DNA of 32,232 nucleotides from Clostridia bacterium (GTDB taxonomy: Bacteria; Bacillota; Peptococcia; DRI-13; SV3-B141): NCBI GenBank assembly GCA_018433015.1, contig JAHDSB010000193.1, positions 1 through 32,232 on the forward strand, written 5' to 3'. The position numbers and the translations under genes are program-made. Shown piece by piece: positions 16,628-24,443 of this stretch (positions are counted from its first letter, which is position 1; every line of letters begins with the position of its first letter). Below the pieces are notes generated by a model. That model saw only the letters and a list, made by a program, of their open reading frames with translations, was not told the DNA's origin and did no database searches.

Positions 16628-17401
16628 TTAATCAATATAAGTCATGATAGGTGTTTTCTTTAAGGCTAAGATGATTAGATAACCTATGACTGCACCCATG
16701 ACAAACTGGACAATGTTCCAGGGAATGCTGAAAATGGGGACAATAAATGTTCCATACATGATGCCGGCAGCTACATAATATCCTAATACCATCCAGAGGC
16801 CTGCTACCATCATTCCTAATAGTTGGTTAACGGCAAAGAGTTCTTTGTCAACTTTATGAAGGAAAAATGCTAAGACTAAAATTACTAAGGGGATTAGAAT
16901 TGCAGCCCATAATAATTGGCTTTGGACTTTTTGGCTGAGCAGTAACAGCTGATTTATAGTTTCGGCGCCATCTATTTCTCCTAAAAGATCTGTAGATTTA
17001 GGAGTTATCATGGTGCTTAGTTTGTACCTTAAAAGATACATAAAGCCAAACCAGACGGAGGCCATACCAATACTAGTAATTATGCTGGCCGTTTTACTCC
17101 CTTTTTCACGAGAGTCTTTAGCAATCCAACCGACTAAAGCACCCATAAATGTTTTTATTATTAAAGTGGGAAGGGCCCAGTGGGGATAACTCACCAGATC
17201 AGCCAAAGCTGACCCCACTCCTCCTGCAACAGCTCCGTATTCCCAGCCTAAGAGAATCGCTGCCACGAAAATCATACTATCCCCGGCATGTATATAGCCT
17301 TGTGTGAAGGGGATAGGGATTTGAATACTACGAGTACTTACAAAAACTAGAGCAATCATTAAGGCGCAAAATATGAGTTTCCTTGTCTTTTTTCTATCCA
17401 T
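16628..17401 (-). CDS. ECF transporter S component, probable vitamin B6-type (PdxU2/HmpT group)
   Basis: A 257-residue integral membrane protein with about six to seven spans. The N-terminal part (TRSIQIPIPFTQGYIHAGDSM, AAILLGWEYGAVAGGVGSALADL) is typical of substrate-binding S components of energy-coupling-factor vitamin importers in the COG4720 group, which includes the predicted pyridoxine S component PdxU2 and the hydroxymethylpyrimidine component HmpT. A MocR/PdxR-like regulator is divergently transcribed 128 bases away with a PdxR-like site between, so pyridoxine/pyridoxal is the best substrate guess. The ATG at 17401 has AGGAGG eight bases upstream; an in-frame ATG at 17458 lacks an RBS. 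The central loop (about residues 120-160) is longer than in many S components. Shared EcfA/EcfT subunits must be encoded elsewhere. Confidence 0.8.
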   Translation of the reverse strand: MDRKKTRKLIFCALMIALVFVSTRSIQIPIPFTQGYIHAGDSMIFVAAILLGWEYGAVAGGVGSALADLVSYPHWALPTLIIKTFMGALVGWIAKDSREKGSKTASIITSIGMASVWFGFMYLLRYKLSTMITPKSTDLLGEIDGAETINQLLLLSQKVQSQLLWAAILIPLVILVLAFFLHKVDKELFAVNQLLGMMVAGLWMVLGYYVAAGIMYGTFIVPIFSIPWNIVQFVMGAVIGYLIILALKKTPIMTYID

Positions 17402-17471
17402 TGCTGTTCCTCCTAATACAAAAAAATAATAAATATTTGCAGAACAATTTATAAACAATTATAATATAATT

Positions 17472-17500
17472 TGACCACTTTAAAAGTGACAGATTTAAAT
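17472..17500 (+). promoter_or_regulatory. Promoter with PdxR-like operator between the S component and MocR genes
   Basis: TTGACC (17472-17477), 17-base spacer, TTAAAT (17495-17500) forms a promoter for the regulator gene. CCACTTT (17475-17481) and AAAGTG (17483-17488) form an inverted repeat in the -35/spacer. Read on the minus strand it is AAAGTGGTCAAA, close to the AAAGTGG-type half-site reported for actinobacterial PdxR. One site could control both directions. Confidence 0.55.
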
Positions 17501-17529
17501 ATTTTAACCAGGTCAGAAGGAGGAGCAAG

Positions 17530-18951
17530 ATGACAGGTTTAACAGTTAAGTTGGATAAAAAGGAGAAAGATCCCCTTTATGTCCAGTTATATGAATATAT
17601 AAAAAAAGAAATAATTTCTGGGCAAATAGAGCCAGAAACGAAACTGCCTTCTATCAGAGAGTTATCCGGTTATTTAAATATTAGCAAGACCACCATAGAA
17701 ACAGCTTATCATCAACTATATGTGGAAGGGTACATTGAAAGCCGACCCAAGTCAGGGTATTTTGTTAATAAACTGGAGGATAATAATATTGCTGCAAACA
17801 GCAAAAATCAAATCTTTGCCGAAGAAGCAAAGCTCCAGGATGCACCTACAAAAGACGAACAAGATTATAGAAAATATTATATTGATAAGGACAGTTTTGA
17901 TTTTGCTTTATGGAGAAAATATTTGAATAAAGCTTTGCTTATTTATAACGAGAGATTTTTGACTTATGGTGCCTATCAGGGCGAATATGAATTACGGAAA
18001 GAGATTGCTAAGTATGTCCATCACTCCCGGGGAGTAATATGCACTCCCGAGCAAATTATTATCGGAGCAGGAGTTCAGAGCCTTTTAAATATAATTTGTA
18101 GTATCTTAAAACCTTCCTACGATACTGTGGGTTTTGAAGATCCGGGTTTTAGACAAGGAAGATTTATTTTTCGCGATCACAATTTTAACTTAAAACCCAT
18201 CAAAGTCGATGGGGATGGTATCAACATAAAACTATTGGAAGAAAGTGGAGCAAAAGTTGTTTATGTAAGTCCTTCTCACCAGTTCCCTACAGGGACTATT
18301 ATGCCGATAAATAAAAGAATTAAACTCTTAAATTGGGCCAAAAAAAATAATACCTTAATTATTGAGGATGACTATGATAGTGAATTAAGGTATTTTGGTA
18401 AGCCTATTCCTTCCCTTCAAGGATTAAACGAAGGGGCTAATGTAGTATATTTAGGTACATTCTCAAAAATACTGTTACCTTCCTTAAGAATTAGTTATAT
18501 GATAATGCCTATGAATTTATTAGAACAGTATCGGGAAAAAATGTCCCATTACAATCAAACCTCCTCCATTATTGAACAAATAGCCCTTTCTTTGTTCATG
18601 AAAGAAGGTTTGTTAGAAAAACAGATTCGTAAATTGAGAAAAATCTATGCTCGCAAGAATCAAATTTTGATGGATTCCATTAAAAAAAATATGAAAAACC
18701 AAGTTAAAGTAATGGGCAAAGAAAGCGGTTTACACATTCTCCTGGAAGTCCATACAGACCGACCTACTCAGCAAATAGTAGAAAAATCTGCCCGAATAGG
18801 GGTAAAGTTAAACCCCATCGCTAATTTCTATTTTGATAATGATCGCCCATTAAACAGCGAATATCCGCTAGTTTTACTTTCCTATGGTGGAATTCCGGCT
18901 GAAAGTATTGAGGAAGTAATACAGAAACTCAGCGAACTTTGGTTTGCTTAG
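17530..18951 (+). CDS. MocR-type (GntR/aminotransferase) regulator, PdxR-like
   Basis: 473 residues: a GntR winged helix at about 10-78 (PLYVQLYEYIKKEIISGQIE, then LPSIRELSGYLNISKTTIETA) and a fold-type I aminotransferase domain from about 115. The PLP lysine is K313 in LGTFSKILLPSLRISY, and the cofactor-binding segments YVSPSHQFPTGTIMP and IEDDYDSELRY are intact. MocR proteins sense PLP or an amino compound bound through it; the PdxR branch controls vitamin B6 synthesis or uptake, and GabR controls GABA use. Divergence from an S component makes vitamin B6 control the best inference. GGAGGAG seven bases upstream sets the start. No PLP synthesis gene (pdxS/pdxT) is adjacent. Confidence 0.88.
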   Translation: MTGLTVKLDKKEKDPLYVQLYEYIKKEIISGQIEPETKLPSIRELSGYLNISKTTIETAYHQLYVEGYIESRPKSGYFVNKLEDNNIAANSKNQIFAEEAKLQDAPTKDEQDYRKYYIDKDSFDFALWRKYLNKALLIYNERFLTYGAYQGEYELRKEIAKYVHHSRGVICTPEQIIIGAGVQSLLNIICSILKPSYDTVGFEDPGFRQGRFIFRDHNFNLKPIKVDGDGINIKLLEESGAKVVYVSPSHQFPTGTIMPINKRIKLLNWAKKNNTLIIEDDYDSELRYFGKPIPSLQGLNEGANVVYLGTFSKILLPSLRISYMIMPMNLLEQYREKMSHYNQTSSIIEQIALSLFMKEGLLEKQIRKLRKIYARKNQILMDSIKKNMKNQVKVMGKESGLHILLEVHTDRPTQQIVEKSARIGVKLNPIANFYFDNDRPLNSEYPLVLLSYGGIPAESIEEVIQKLSELWFA

Positions 18952-19079
18952 TTATAGTACGGAATTAATTTGGCAAATATTGGTTAGGATAACAAAGTCA
19001 ATGCTGTACAAATATTGTATAATTTAAATTATTGCAGTACACTGTATATAGTTTGGATATAGTTAGGAGTGCAGGAATC

Positions 19080-20540
19080 GTGAAAGAAATCAGAGTACGT
19101 TTTGCTCCTAGCCCTACCGGTTATCTTCACATCGGAGGAGCCAGGACAGCTTTGTTTAATTGGTATTTTGCCAGACAGAACAAAGGTAAATTTGTATTAC
19201 GTATTGAGGATACTGATACTGAACGTTTAAAAGAGGATTCCGTTTCCCAAATACTTACCAGCATGAAATGGCTGGGGATGGATTGGGATGAAGGGCCGGA
19301 AGTCGGGGGAGAATATGGACCCTATTACCAGTCCCAACGGATGGAATTGTATAAAAAAGAAGCTTTGCGCCTTGTACAGGAAGGAAAGGCTTATTATTGT
19401 TTCTGTACAGCAGAGGAATTGCAAGCGGAGCGGGATCAGCAGAAAAAGACAGGGAAGAATTTTAGATATAGTGGTAAGTGTAGTAGTATTTCTTTAGAAG
19501 AGGCCCAAAAGAGGTTAGCCCAAGGAGAAAAGGCCGTTATCCGCTTTCGTTTACCGCGTAAGGGAGAAGTGAAAGTAAAGGATTTAATTCGTAAGCAAGT
19601 AAGTTTTTCCTTAGATCAGTTGGACGATTTTATTATTATGAAATCTAATGGTATGCCTGCCTATAATTTTGCCTGTGTAGTCGATGATAACGCCATGGCC
19701 ATTAGCCATGTAATTAGAGCCGAAGAACATCTTTCTAATACGCCTAAACAGGTCCTACTTTATGAGGCTTTGGGATATAATTTACCGGAATTTGCTCATT
19801 TATCTATGATTTTAGCTCCTGATCGTAGCAAGTTAAGTAAGCGGCATGGTGCTACATCCGTAGAAGAGTTCAGGGAACAGGGCTATTTAGCTTCGGCCCT
19901 TGTTAATTATCTCACTTTATTAGGTTGGTCTCCCGGAGGAGATCAAGAATTGGTAAGTGTGGAAGAAACCATTCAGAACTTTGAGCTTACTAAAGTGTCG
20001 AAAAATGCTGCTATTTATGATACGAAGAAACTTACCTGGATGAACGGACAATATTTAACTAGTGAAAATATAAGAGAAATTGTGGATCAAACGCTACCCT
20101 TTATGGTGGAAAGAGGGGTAATTACAGGACAACAGGCCACAGATGATTATGGGGAAATAACAAAGATTATTGATGCTGTGCGGGAACGGGTAAAAACCCT
20201 GGTAGAAATAGTGGATGCCAGTGAATACTTCTTTAAAGAGATAACTTCTTATCAAGAAAAGGGAGTGCGCAAATATTTCAGTAAACCCGGAGTAGATGAG
20301 CTTCTGGAAAAGGGTAGAAAAGCCTTAACAGAAGTAGAAGATTTTACTGTGGAAGAAACGGAAAATGCCTACCGCCGGCTTATTGATGAGCTGGAGATTA
20401 AGGGAGGGGCTATTATTCATCCCACACGTCTAGCTCTAACAGGCAGAACAGTGAGCCCGGGACTATTCGATATCATGGCTTTATTAGGGAAAGAGCGCTG
20501 TCTTAAAAGGTTAAATCAAGCCATTGAATACATAAAGTGA
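19080..20540 (+). CDS. gltX: Glutamyl-tRNA synthetase, GTG start
   Basis: 486 residues. The class I HIGH motif is H17-I-G-G in APSPTGYLHIGGARTAL, and the KMSKS-type loop is DRSKLSKRHG near residue 250. A zinc-type cluster (CFC, then YSGKC) lies at about 104-130, and the C-terminal anticodon-binding region follows from about 330. It charges tRNA-Glu; in Clostridia it is often non-discriminating and also mischarges tRNA-Gln, corrected by GatCAB. GTG at 19080 is chosen because TAGGAG lies 11 bases upstream and the family begins here. The longer ORF from 19032 adds 16 unrelated residues next to a TATAAT at 19018-19023 that probably belongs to its own promoter. Genes for tRNA-Gln and tRNA-Glu lie just downstream. 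Confidence 0.95.
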   Translation: MKEIRVRFAPSPTGYLHIGGARTALFNWYFARQNKGKFVLRIEDTDTERLKEDSVSQILTSMKWLGMDWDEGPEVGGEYGPYYQSQRMELYKKEALRLVQEGKAYYCFCTAEELQAERDQQKKTGKNFRYSGKCSSISLEEAQKRLAQGEKAVIRFRLPRKGEVKVKDLIRKQVSFSLDQLDDFIIMKSNGMPAYNFACVVDDNAMAISHVIRAEEHLSNTPKQVLLYEALGYNLPEFAHLSMILAPDRSKLSKRHGATSVEEFREQGYLASALVNYLTLLGWSPGGDQELVSVEETIQNFELTKVSKNAAIYDTKKLTWMNGQYLTSENIREIVDQTLPFMVERGVITGQQATDDYGEITKIIDAVRERVKTLVEIVDASEYFFKEITSYQEKGVRKYFSKPGVDELLEKGRKALTEVEDFTVEETENAYRRLIDELEIKGGAIIHPTRLALTGRTVSPGLFDIMALLGKERCLKRLNQAIEYIK

Positions 20541-20545
20541 AACTT

Positions 20546-20581
20546 CCATCAGTGGGGGTGTTGTTTATCCCACACTGATGG
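20546..20581 (+). terminator. Hairpin after gltX, probable terminator
   Basis: CCATCAGTG (20546-20554) pairs with CACTGATGG (20573-20581), extended by GGG/CCC after one mismatch. The following TTAGTTAAAT is only weakly T-rich, so its efficiency is uncertain. Confidence 0.5.
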
Positions 20582-20599
20582 TTAGTTAAATCAATCGGA

Positions 20600-20619
20600 G
20601 TGTTAACGTACGTTAACAC
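20600..20619. promoter_or_regulatory. Perfect 20-bp palindrome
   Basis: Each half is GTGTTAACGT with no gap, so the 20 bases are identical on both strands. It lies 73 bases upstream of the tRNA promoter and 59 bases after gltX. No T run follows. The form suits a homodimeric DNA-binding protein, but no regulator gene is adjacent. Confidence 0.4.
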
Positions 20620-20692
20620 CGCGATAAAAAATCTAAATTAAAAATAAGCGAATATTTATTTACAGAAATAATACAGAATTTGGATATACCCC

Positions 20693-20721
20693 TTGAAAAA
20701 TTTGATAAAAACCTTTATAAT
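20693..20721 (+). promoter_or_regulatory. Promoter of the tRNA-Gln/tRNA-Glu unit
   Basis: TTGAAA (20693-20698), 17-base spacer, TATAAT (20716-20721), ending 20 bases before the first tRNA. It shows that the tRNAs need not depend on gltX transcription. Confidence 0.75.
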
Positions 20722-20741
20722 GATTAAGCGTTGGAGATAAT

Positions 20742-20815
20742 TCCGGGATAGTGTAGCGGTAGCACAAGTGATTCTGGATCATTTAGCCTAGGTTCGATCC
20801 CTAGTCCCGGAGCCA
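20742..20815 (+). tRNA. tRNA-Gln (anticodon CUG)
   Basis: Acceptor arm TCCGGGA/TCCCGGA, anticodon stem AGTGA/TCATT with loop TTCTGGA (anticodon CTG), T arm CTAGG-TTCGATC-CCTAG, discriminator G, and CCA encoded at 20813-20815. Confidence 0.93.
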
Positions 20816-20828
20816 ATTTCATAAATAC

Positions 20829-20904
20829 GGCCCTATGGTCAAGTGGTCTAAGACGCCGCCCTCTCACGGCGGAAACAGGGGTTCGAGTCCCCTTAGGGCT
20901 ACCA
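20829..20904 (+). tRNA. tRNA-Glu (anticodon CUC)
   Basis: Acceptor arm GGCCCTA/TAGGGCT with a terminal G-U, anticodon stem CCGCC/GGCGG with loop CTCTCAC (anticodon CTC), T arm AGGGG-TTCGAGT-CCCCT, discriminator A, and CCA encoded at 20902-20904. Only 13 bases separate it from tRNA-Gln. Confidence 0.93.
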
Positions 20905-20928
20905 AAAAATTAATTTGTAAAAAAGATA

Positions 20929-20952
20929 AAACGGCATTTATGCCGTTTTTTT
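20929..20952. terminator. Terminator of the tRNA unit, possibly bidirectional
   Basis: Stem AAACGGCAT with ATGCCGTTT, 2-base loop, then a T run to 20952. TTTTATC follows on the minus strand, so it may also serve the converging YdcZ-type gene. Confidence 0.85.
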
Positions 20953-20997
20953 GTGTATTTATAAGCTTCCTAGTTATATGATGATACCCTACCATCT

Positions 20998-21438
20998 TCA
21001 CTTAATAATCAGGTTAACCCCAACAAACATCAAAACAAACCCGATAACTTTCATCATAGTGATAGGTTGGGGAGTTATGCCTAACAGACCAAAGTGATCA
21101 ATGATAGCTCCGGTGATGAGTTGGGTAATAACAAATATGGAAAGAGCGGCACTGGTACCAAGCTCAGGAATAATCAAGATGGTAAAAAAGACTATACCGG
21201 CCCCCATTAAACCTCCTCCTAACCAGTATAAGGGAGGTGCTTTAAAAACATCGGTAAAATGAAGGACATCCCCTCCAATAATATTGATAAGCAACATTAT
21301 TGTGCCGCTAACGATTATACTCTGTAGAGCGGCTAGTTTGGGGGTGGCCACTTTTCCTAAATGACCATTGATTGTTGGTTGAGTAGCAAGGAAGATTCCA
21401 GTAATTACAGAGAGCATGATAGCATAATATTTATTCAT
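20998..21438 (-). CDS. YdcZ-type (DUF606) DMT membrane protein
   Basis: 146 residues with five hydrophobic segments, a half-size member of the drug/metabolite transporter superfamily. The N-terminal YYAIMLSVITGIFLATQPTINGHLG and TSAALSIFVITQLITGAIIDHFGLLG are characteristic of the YdcZ/DUF606 family. Such half-length proteins are thought to act as dimers or paired small transporters. The substrate is unknown. AAAGGA about 10 bases before the ATG on the minus strand supports the start. Only one half-size gene is present, so a homodimer is expected. It is divergent from the nitroreductase gene and converges on the tRNA terminator. Confidence 0.85.
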   Translation of the reverse strand: MNKYYAIMLSVITGIFLATQPTINGHLGKVATPKLAALQSIIVSGTIMLLINIIGGDVLHFTDVFKAPPLYWLGGGLMGAGIVFFTILIIPELGTSAALSIFVITQLITGAIIDHFGLLGITPQPITMMKVIGFVLMFVGVNLIIK

Positions 21439-21640
21439 ATTTAGTAGTCCTTTCTTGGAAAAATGGGTTACTTTACTAATTTAACTAAACAAACCTCTAA
21501 ATTGCAAGATATTTTTCAAAAATATGAGTTCCCTATATAAGTTATATAATACCTCTTGGCAATCAATTTTTACATAAATTAAAGCATGGGAGGTTAAAAT
21601 GTGAAATAAGATATGTTTAATATAGGGAGGTCTTTTATTT

Positions 21641-22171
21641 ATGGATGCTATTTTATCACGGCGTAGTATACGCAAGTATGAGCAAAGAGATGTAGATCAG
21701 GAACTCCTTGAGGACCTGTTAAGGGCTGCCATGAATGCACCGTCAGCCGGTAATGAACAACCTTGGGAGTTTATTGTAATCAGAAAAAGAGAAGTGTTGA
21801 ATAGGGTAGCAGAATCATACCCTGATGCTCAGATGTTGTTGGATGCTCCTGTAGCCCTGCTGATTTGTGGGAATTTACAGTTAGAAAAACATGATGGTTA
21901 TTGGGTGCAAGATTGCTCTGCGGCAGCGGAAAATATCTTAATTGCTGCAGAAGAGAAAAATTTAGGCGCAGTGTGGGTAGGCATTTATCCAAGAAAAGAG
22001 AGAGTGGAAAATATGCAAAATATTATAGGTTTACCTGAGCATGTTGTTCCTCTAGCCCTGATTCCTATAGGATATCCTGCGGAAGATAAACCCCCGGTAG
22101 ATCGTTTTGATCCAGCTAAAATTCATTATGAAGGGTGGCAAGATGGTGCAGCCCAGCAGCAACCTTTTTAA
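21641..22171 (+). CDS. Nitroreductase-family FMN oxidoreductase
   Basis: A 176-residue NADH-dependent FMN enzyme. The FMN phosphate-contacting RRSIRKYEQRDV (residues 7-18), NAPSAGNEQPWEFIVI (32-47) and LGAVWVGIYPR near residue 110 are all present; the length is normal for the short nitroreductase group. The natural substrate is unknown (quinones, flavins or nitro compounds are possible). GGGAGG 10 bases upstream of the ATG sets the start. It is a single-gene unit; the thi riboswitch leader begins about 70 bases after its stop. An AUG-UGA pair with a good Shine-Dalgarno lies 40 bases upstream. Confidence 0.9.
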   Translation: MDAILSRRSIRKYEQRDVDQELLEDLLRAAMNAPSAGNEQPWEFIVIRKREVLNRVAESYPDAQMLLDAPVALLICGNLQLEKHDGYWVQDCSAAAENILIAAEEKNLGAVWVGIYPRKERVENMQNIIGLPEHVVPLALIPIGYPAEDKPPVDRFDPAKIHYEGWQDGAAQQQPF

Positions 22172-22182
22172 ATAGATTAAGA

Positions 22183-22211
22183 TTGCTAAATAATAAATTG
22201 TGTGATAGCAT
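22183..22211 (+). promoter_or_regulatory. Probable promoter of the thiamin operon
   Basis: TTGCTA (22183-22188), 17-base spacer, TAGCAT (22206-22211), each 4/6 to consensus. It would start transcription near 22218, just before the riboswitch aptamer. Confidence 0.45.
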
Positions 22212-22236
22212 TTGAGTGAAAGAAAATTTAATAAAT

Positions 22237-22335
22237 CATCGCTAGGGGGGCTGGTTAGGCCGGCTGAGATAAAGACCCGTTTGAAGTCTTTGACCCTAAA
22301 CCTGATCTGGATAATACCAGCGTAGGGAAGCTTGG
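22237..22335 (+). ncRNA. TPP riboswitch (THI element)
   Basis: The conserved core is complete: CTAGGGGGGCTGG near 22242, CTGAGA (22264-22269), ACCCT (22293-22297), then CTGATCTGGATAATACCAGC and GTAGGGAAG (22302-22330). It binds thiamin pyrophosphate and, with the terminator at 22351-22390, should stop transcription of thiD-cytX-thiM-thiE when TPP is plentiful. The outer P1 pairing is not clear by eye, so the boundaries are approximate. Confidence 0.95.
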
Positions 22336-22350
22336 CTCATTAGTTTATAG

Positions 22351-22390
22351 CACATATCCTTATTCTGGGATATGTGTTTTTTGTTTTTTT
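22351..22390 (+). terminator. Riboswitch expression-platform terminator
   Basis: Stem CACATATCC (22351-22359) with GGATATGTG (22368-22376), followed by TTTTTTGTTTTTTT. It lies between the aptamer and thiD, as expected for transcriptional attenuation. Confidence 0.9.
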
Positions 22391-22420
22391 ATAAAAAATA
22401 AGGATGAGGTGAAAGAAAAA

Positions 22421-23227
22421 ATGAAAACAGCATTAACAATTGCTGGCAGCGATTCAAGCGGTGGTGCAGGAATACAGGCCGATTTGAAGACTTTTTCGGC
22501 CCATGGGGTTTTTGGTATGAGTGTAATAACAGCTATAACAGCCCAAAATACCCAAGGTGTTTTAGCAGTTCAGGATATTTCTCCGGAAATTATCGAAAAG
22601 CAAATAGAGGCAATTTTTACTGATATAAAGGTAGATGCGCTGAAGATAGGGATGGTATCTGTTACTGAGACTATCCATATTATTAAAAGAAAATTGGCGG
22701 ATTTAAACTATCAGAACATAGTGCTGGATCCGGTAATGGTATCAAAAAGCGGCTATCATCTTTTAAAAACCGAAGCTAAAACTGCTTTAATTGAGGATCT
22801 GTTGCCTTTAGCCAAATTAGTTACACCTAATTTGCCGGAAGCAGAAGTTATAACAGGTAAAAATATTAGTACTTTAGCTGAAATGGAAGATGCAGCAAAA
22901 ATGATTCATCAAATGGGATCGGAAAACGTATTAGTCAAGGGTGGTCATTTAGCAGAGGATGCTGTGGATGTATTTTTCGATGGAAAAGAATTTTCCTATT
23001 TTCGGGTAAAGAGAATTGCTACCAAAAATACTCATGGCACAGGTTGTACCCTTTCAGCAGCCATAGCTGCTAATTTAGCCCAAGGATTGTCGGTAGTTCA
23101 GTCTGTAGAAAAAGCTAAGAGCTACATAACTACAGCTATCGAACATTCTTTGTCTATAGGTAAAGGTGTGGGCCCTACTCATCATTTTTATGAATTATAT
23201 AAGAAAGCAGGTATGTTAGATGAATAA
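22421..23227 (+). CDS. thiD: Hydroxymethylpyrimidine/phosphomethylpyrimidine kinase
   Basis: A 268-residue cytoplasmic ribokinase-fold enzyme that phosphorylates HMP to HMP-P and then HMP-PP for thiamin synthesis. N-terminal [20 protein letters not shown] and C-terminal anion-hole motif [14 protein letters not shown] are diagnostic. ATG at 22421 follows GATGAGGTG at proper spacing; a GTG at 22409 lies within that RBS and is less likely. It is the first gene behind the TPP riboswitch, and its last 8 bases overlap cytX. With CytX importing HMP, this enzyme provides the pyrimidine half of thiamin by salvage. Confidence 0.95.
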   Translation: MKTALTIAGSDSSGGAGIQADLKTFSAHGVFGMSVITAITAQNTQGVLAVQDISPEIIEKQIEAIFTDIKVDALKIGMVSVTETIHIIKRKLADLNYQNIVLDPVMVSKSGYHLLKTEAKTALIEDLLPLAKLVTPNLPEAEVITGKNISTLAEMEDAAKMIHQMGSENVLVKGGHLAEDAVDVFFDGKEFSYFRVKRIATKNTHGTGCTLSAAIAANLAQGLSVVQSVEKAKSYITTAIEHSLSIGKGVGPTHHFYELYKKAGMLDE

Positions 23228-24443
23228 TCAAGGAGATAAAAGTCTGGGCAAAGGGAATTTTTTTGTTTTGTGGTTTGGTGCAGCTATCTCTATTGCTGAA
23301 ATTCTGACGGGAGGTCTTTTAGCTCCCTTAGGATTTAAAAAAGGCTTATTAGCAATAATAGTGGGGCACTTAATTGGTGTAAGTATCTTAGCTCTCGTAG
23401 GTGCTATTGGGGCAGAAAAGCGTTTGCCTGCCATAACATCTACCCAAATATCCTTTGGAAAATATGGAACCCATGTTTTTTCTGTTTTGAACATTTTGCA
23501 ACTTTTAGGTTGGACTTCAGTAATGATTATTTCCGGAGCTCGCTCCGTAAATGAAATCAGTAAGATAATTTGGAGTTTTGATAATATCACTTTGTGGTGT
23601 ATTGTAATAGGCGCTTTAATATGCTTATGGTTGTTTGTTGGCAAAGATGGTTTTATGAAGTTAAATTTTGTAGCCGTGGGACTCCTTTTTGTCCTGACCC
23701 TTGTTTTGAGTAAAGTAATTTTTCAGGATGCAGCTTTGCTGGCAGGGGTGGGAACCCAGGAGATCTCTTTAGGCACAGCTATTGAACTTAATGTCATTAT
23801 GCCTCTGTCTTGGCTACCGTTAATTTCAGATTATACTAGATTCGCGAAGAAAAAGCAGGATGCCGTATGGGGAAGCTTTTTAGGATATTTTCTGGGAAGC
23901 TGTTGGATGTATACTATCGGTTTAGGTGCTGCTATTGTTGCAGGTAATCCTGATCCGGGGACAATGATGCTGGCTGCCAATTTAGGGATGTTTGCCCTGG
24001 GAATTGTAGTGCTTTCTACAGTTACAACAACCTTTTTGGATGCTTATTCCGCAGGTGTTACATGCTTGAATATTATTCCAGGAACTACGGAAAAGAAAGC
24101 AGCCTTAATTATGGCTGTCATTGGTACTATAGCAGCAATGTCCGTACCTATCGAGCAATTTGAGAACTTTTTATATGCCATAGGTTCAGTGTTCGCACCT
24201 CTTTTTGCTATTTTAATCGTAGATTGCTTTGTAGTGAAAAAGGAATTCGACGAGAATCTTCTTATTAATTGGGGATCGGCTATTATTTGGGCTATCGGGG
24301 TTATCCTTTATTATCAATTCTTGAATTTTGACTTGCCTTTAGGAGCCACCGTACCCGTAATGCTTGTTACCGGCGTTCTATATTTAGTGAGCAGGAGGTA
24401 TATAGCCCAATGGAAATACTCAAGAAATGCGCAGAAAGCCTAA
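23220..24443 (+). CDS. cytX: Putative hydroxymethylpyrimidine transporter, NCS1 family
   Basis: A 407-residue, 12-span membrane protein of the NCS1 purine/pyrimidine permease family. The N-terminal WFGAAISIAEILTGGLLAPLGFKKG, and LPLISDYTRFAKKK in the middle, match the CytX branch found in thiamin regulons and predicted to import hydroxymethylpyrimidine. Its ATG overlaps the end of thiD by 8 bases, and its end overlaps thiM by 34 bases, so translation is likely coupled. Riboswitch control and kinase neighbours support HMP rather than cytosine as substrate. Confidence 0.92.
   Translation: MNNQGDKSLGKGNFFVLWFGAAISIAEILTGGLLAPLGFKKGLLAIIVGHLIGVSILALVGAIGAEKRLPAITSTQISFGKYGTHVFSVLNILQLLGWTSVMIISGARSVNEISKIIWSFDNITLWCIVIGALICLWLFVGKDGFMKLNFVAVGLLFVLTLVLSKVIFQDAALLAGVGTQEISLGTAIELNVIMPLSWLPLISDYTRFAKKKQDAVWGSFLGYFLGSCWMYTIGLGAAIVAGNPDPGTMMLAANLGMFALGIVVLSTVTTTFLDAYSAGVTCLNIIPGTTEKKAALIMAVIGTIAAMSVPIEQFENFLYAIGSVFAPLFAILIVDCFVVKKEFDENLLINWGSAIIWAIGVILYYQFLNFDLPLGATVPVMLVTGVLYLVSRRYIAQWKYSRNAQKA

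Noticed and set aside
18952-19079. T-box leader before gltX
   Set aside because: The stretch is too short and lacks the T-box core sequence and a terminator; only a TATAAT at 19018-19023 is seen.
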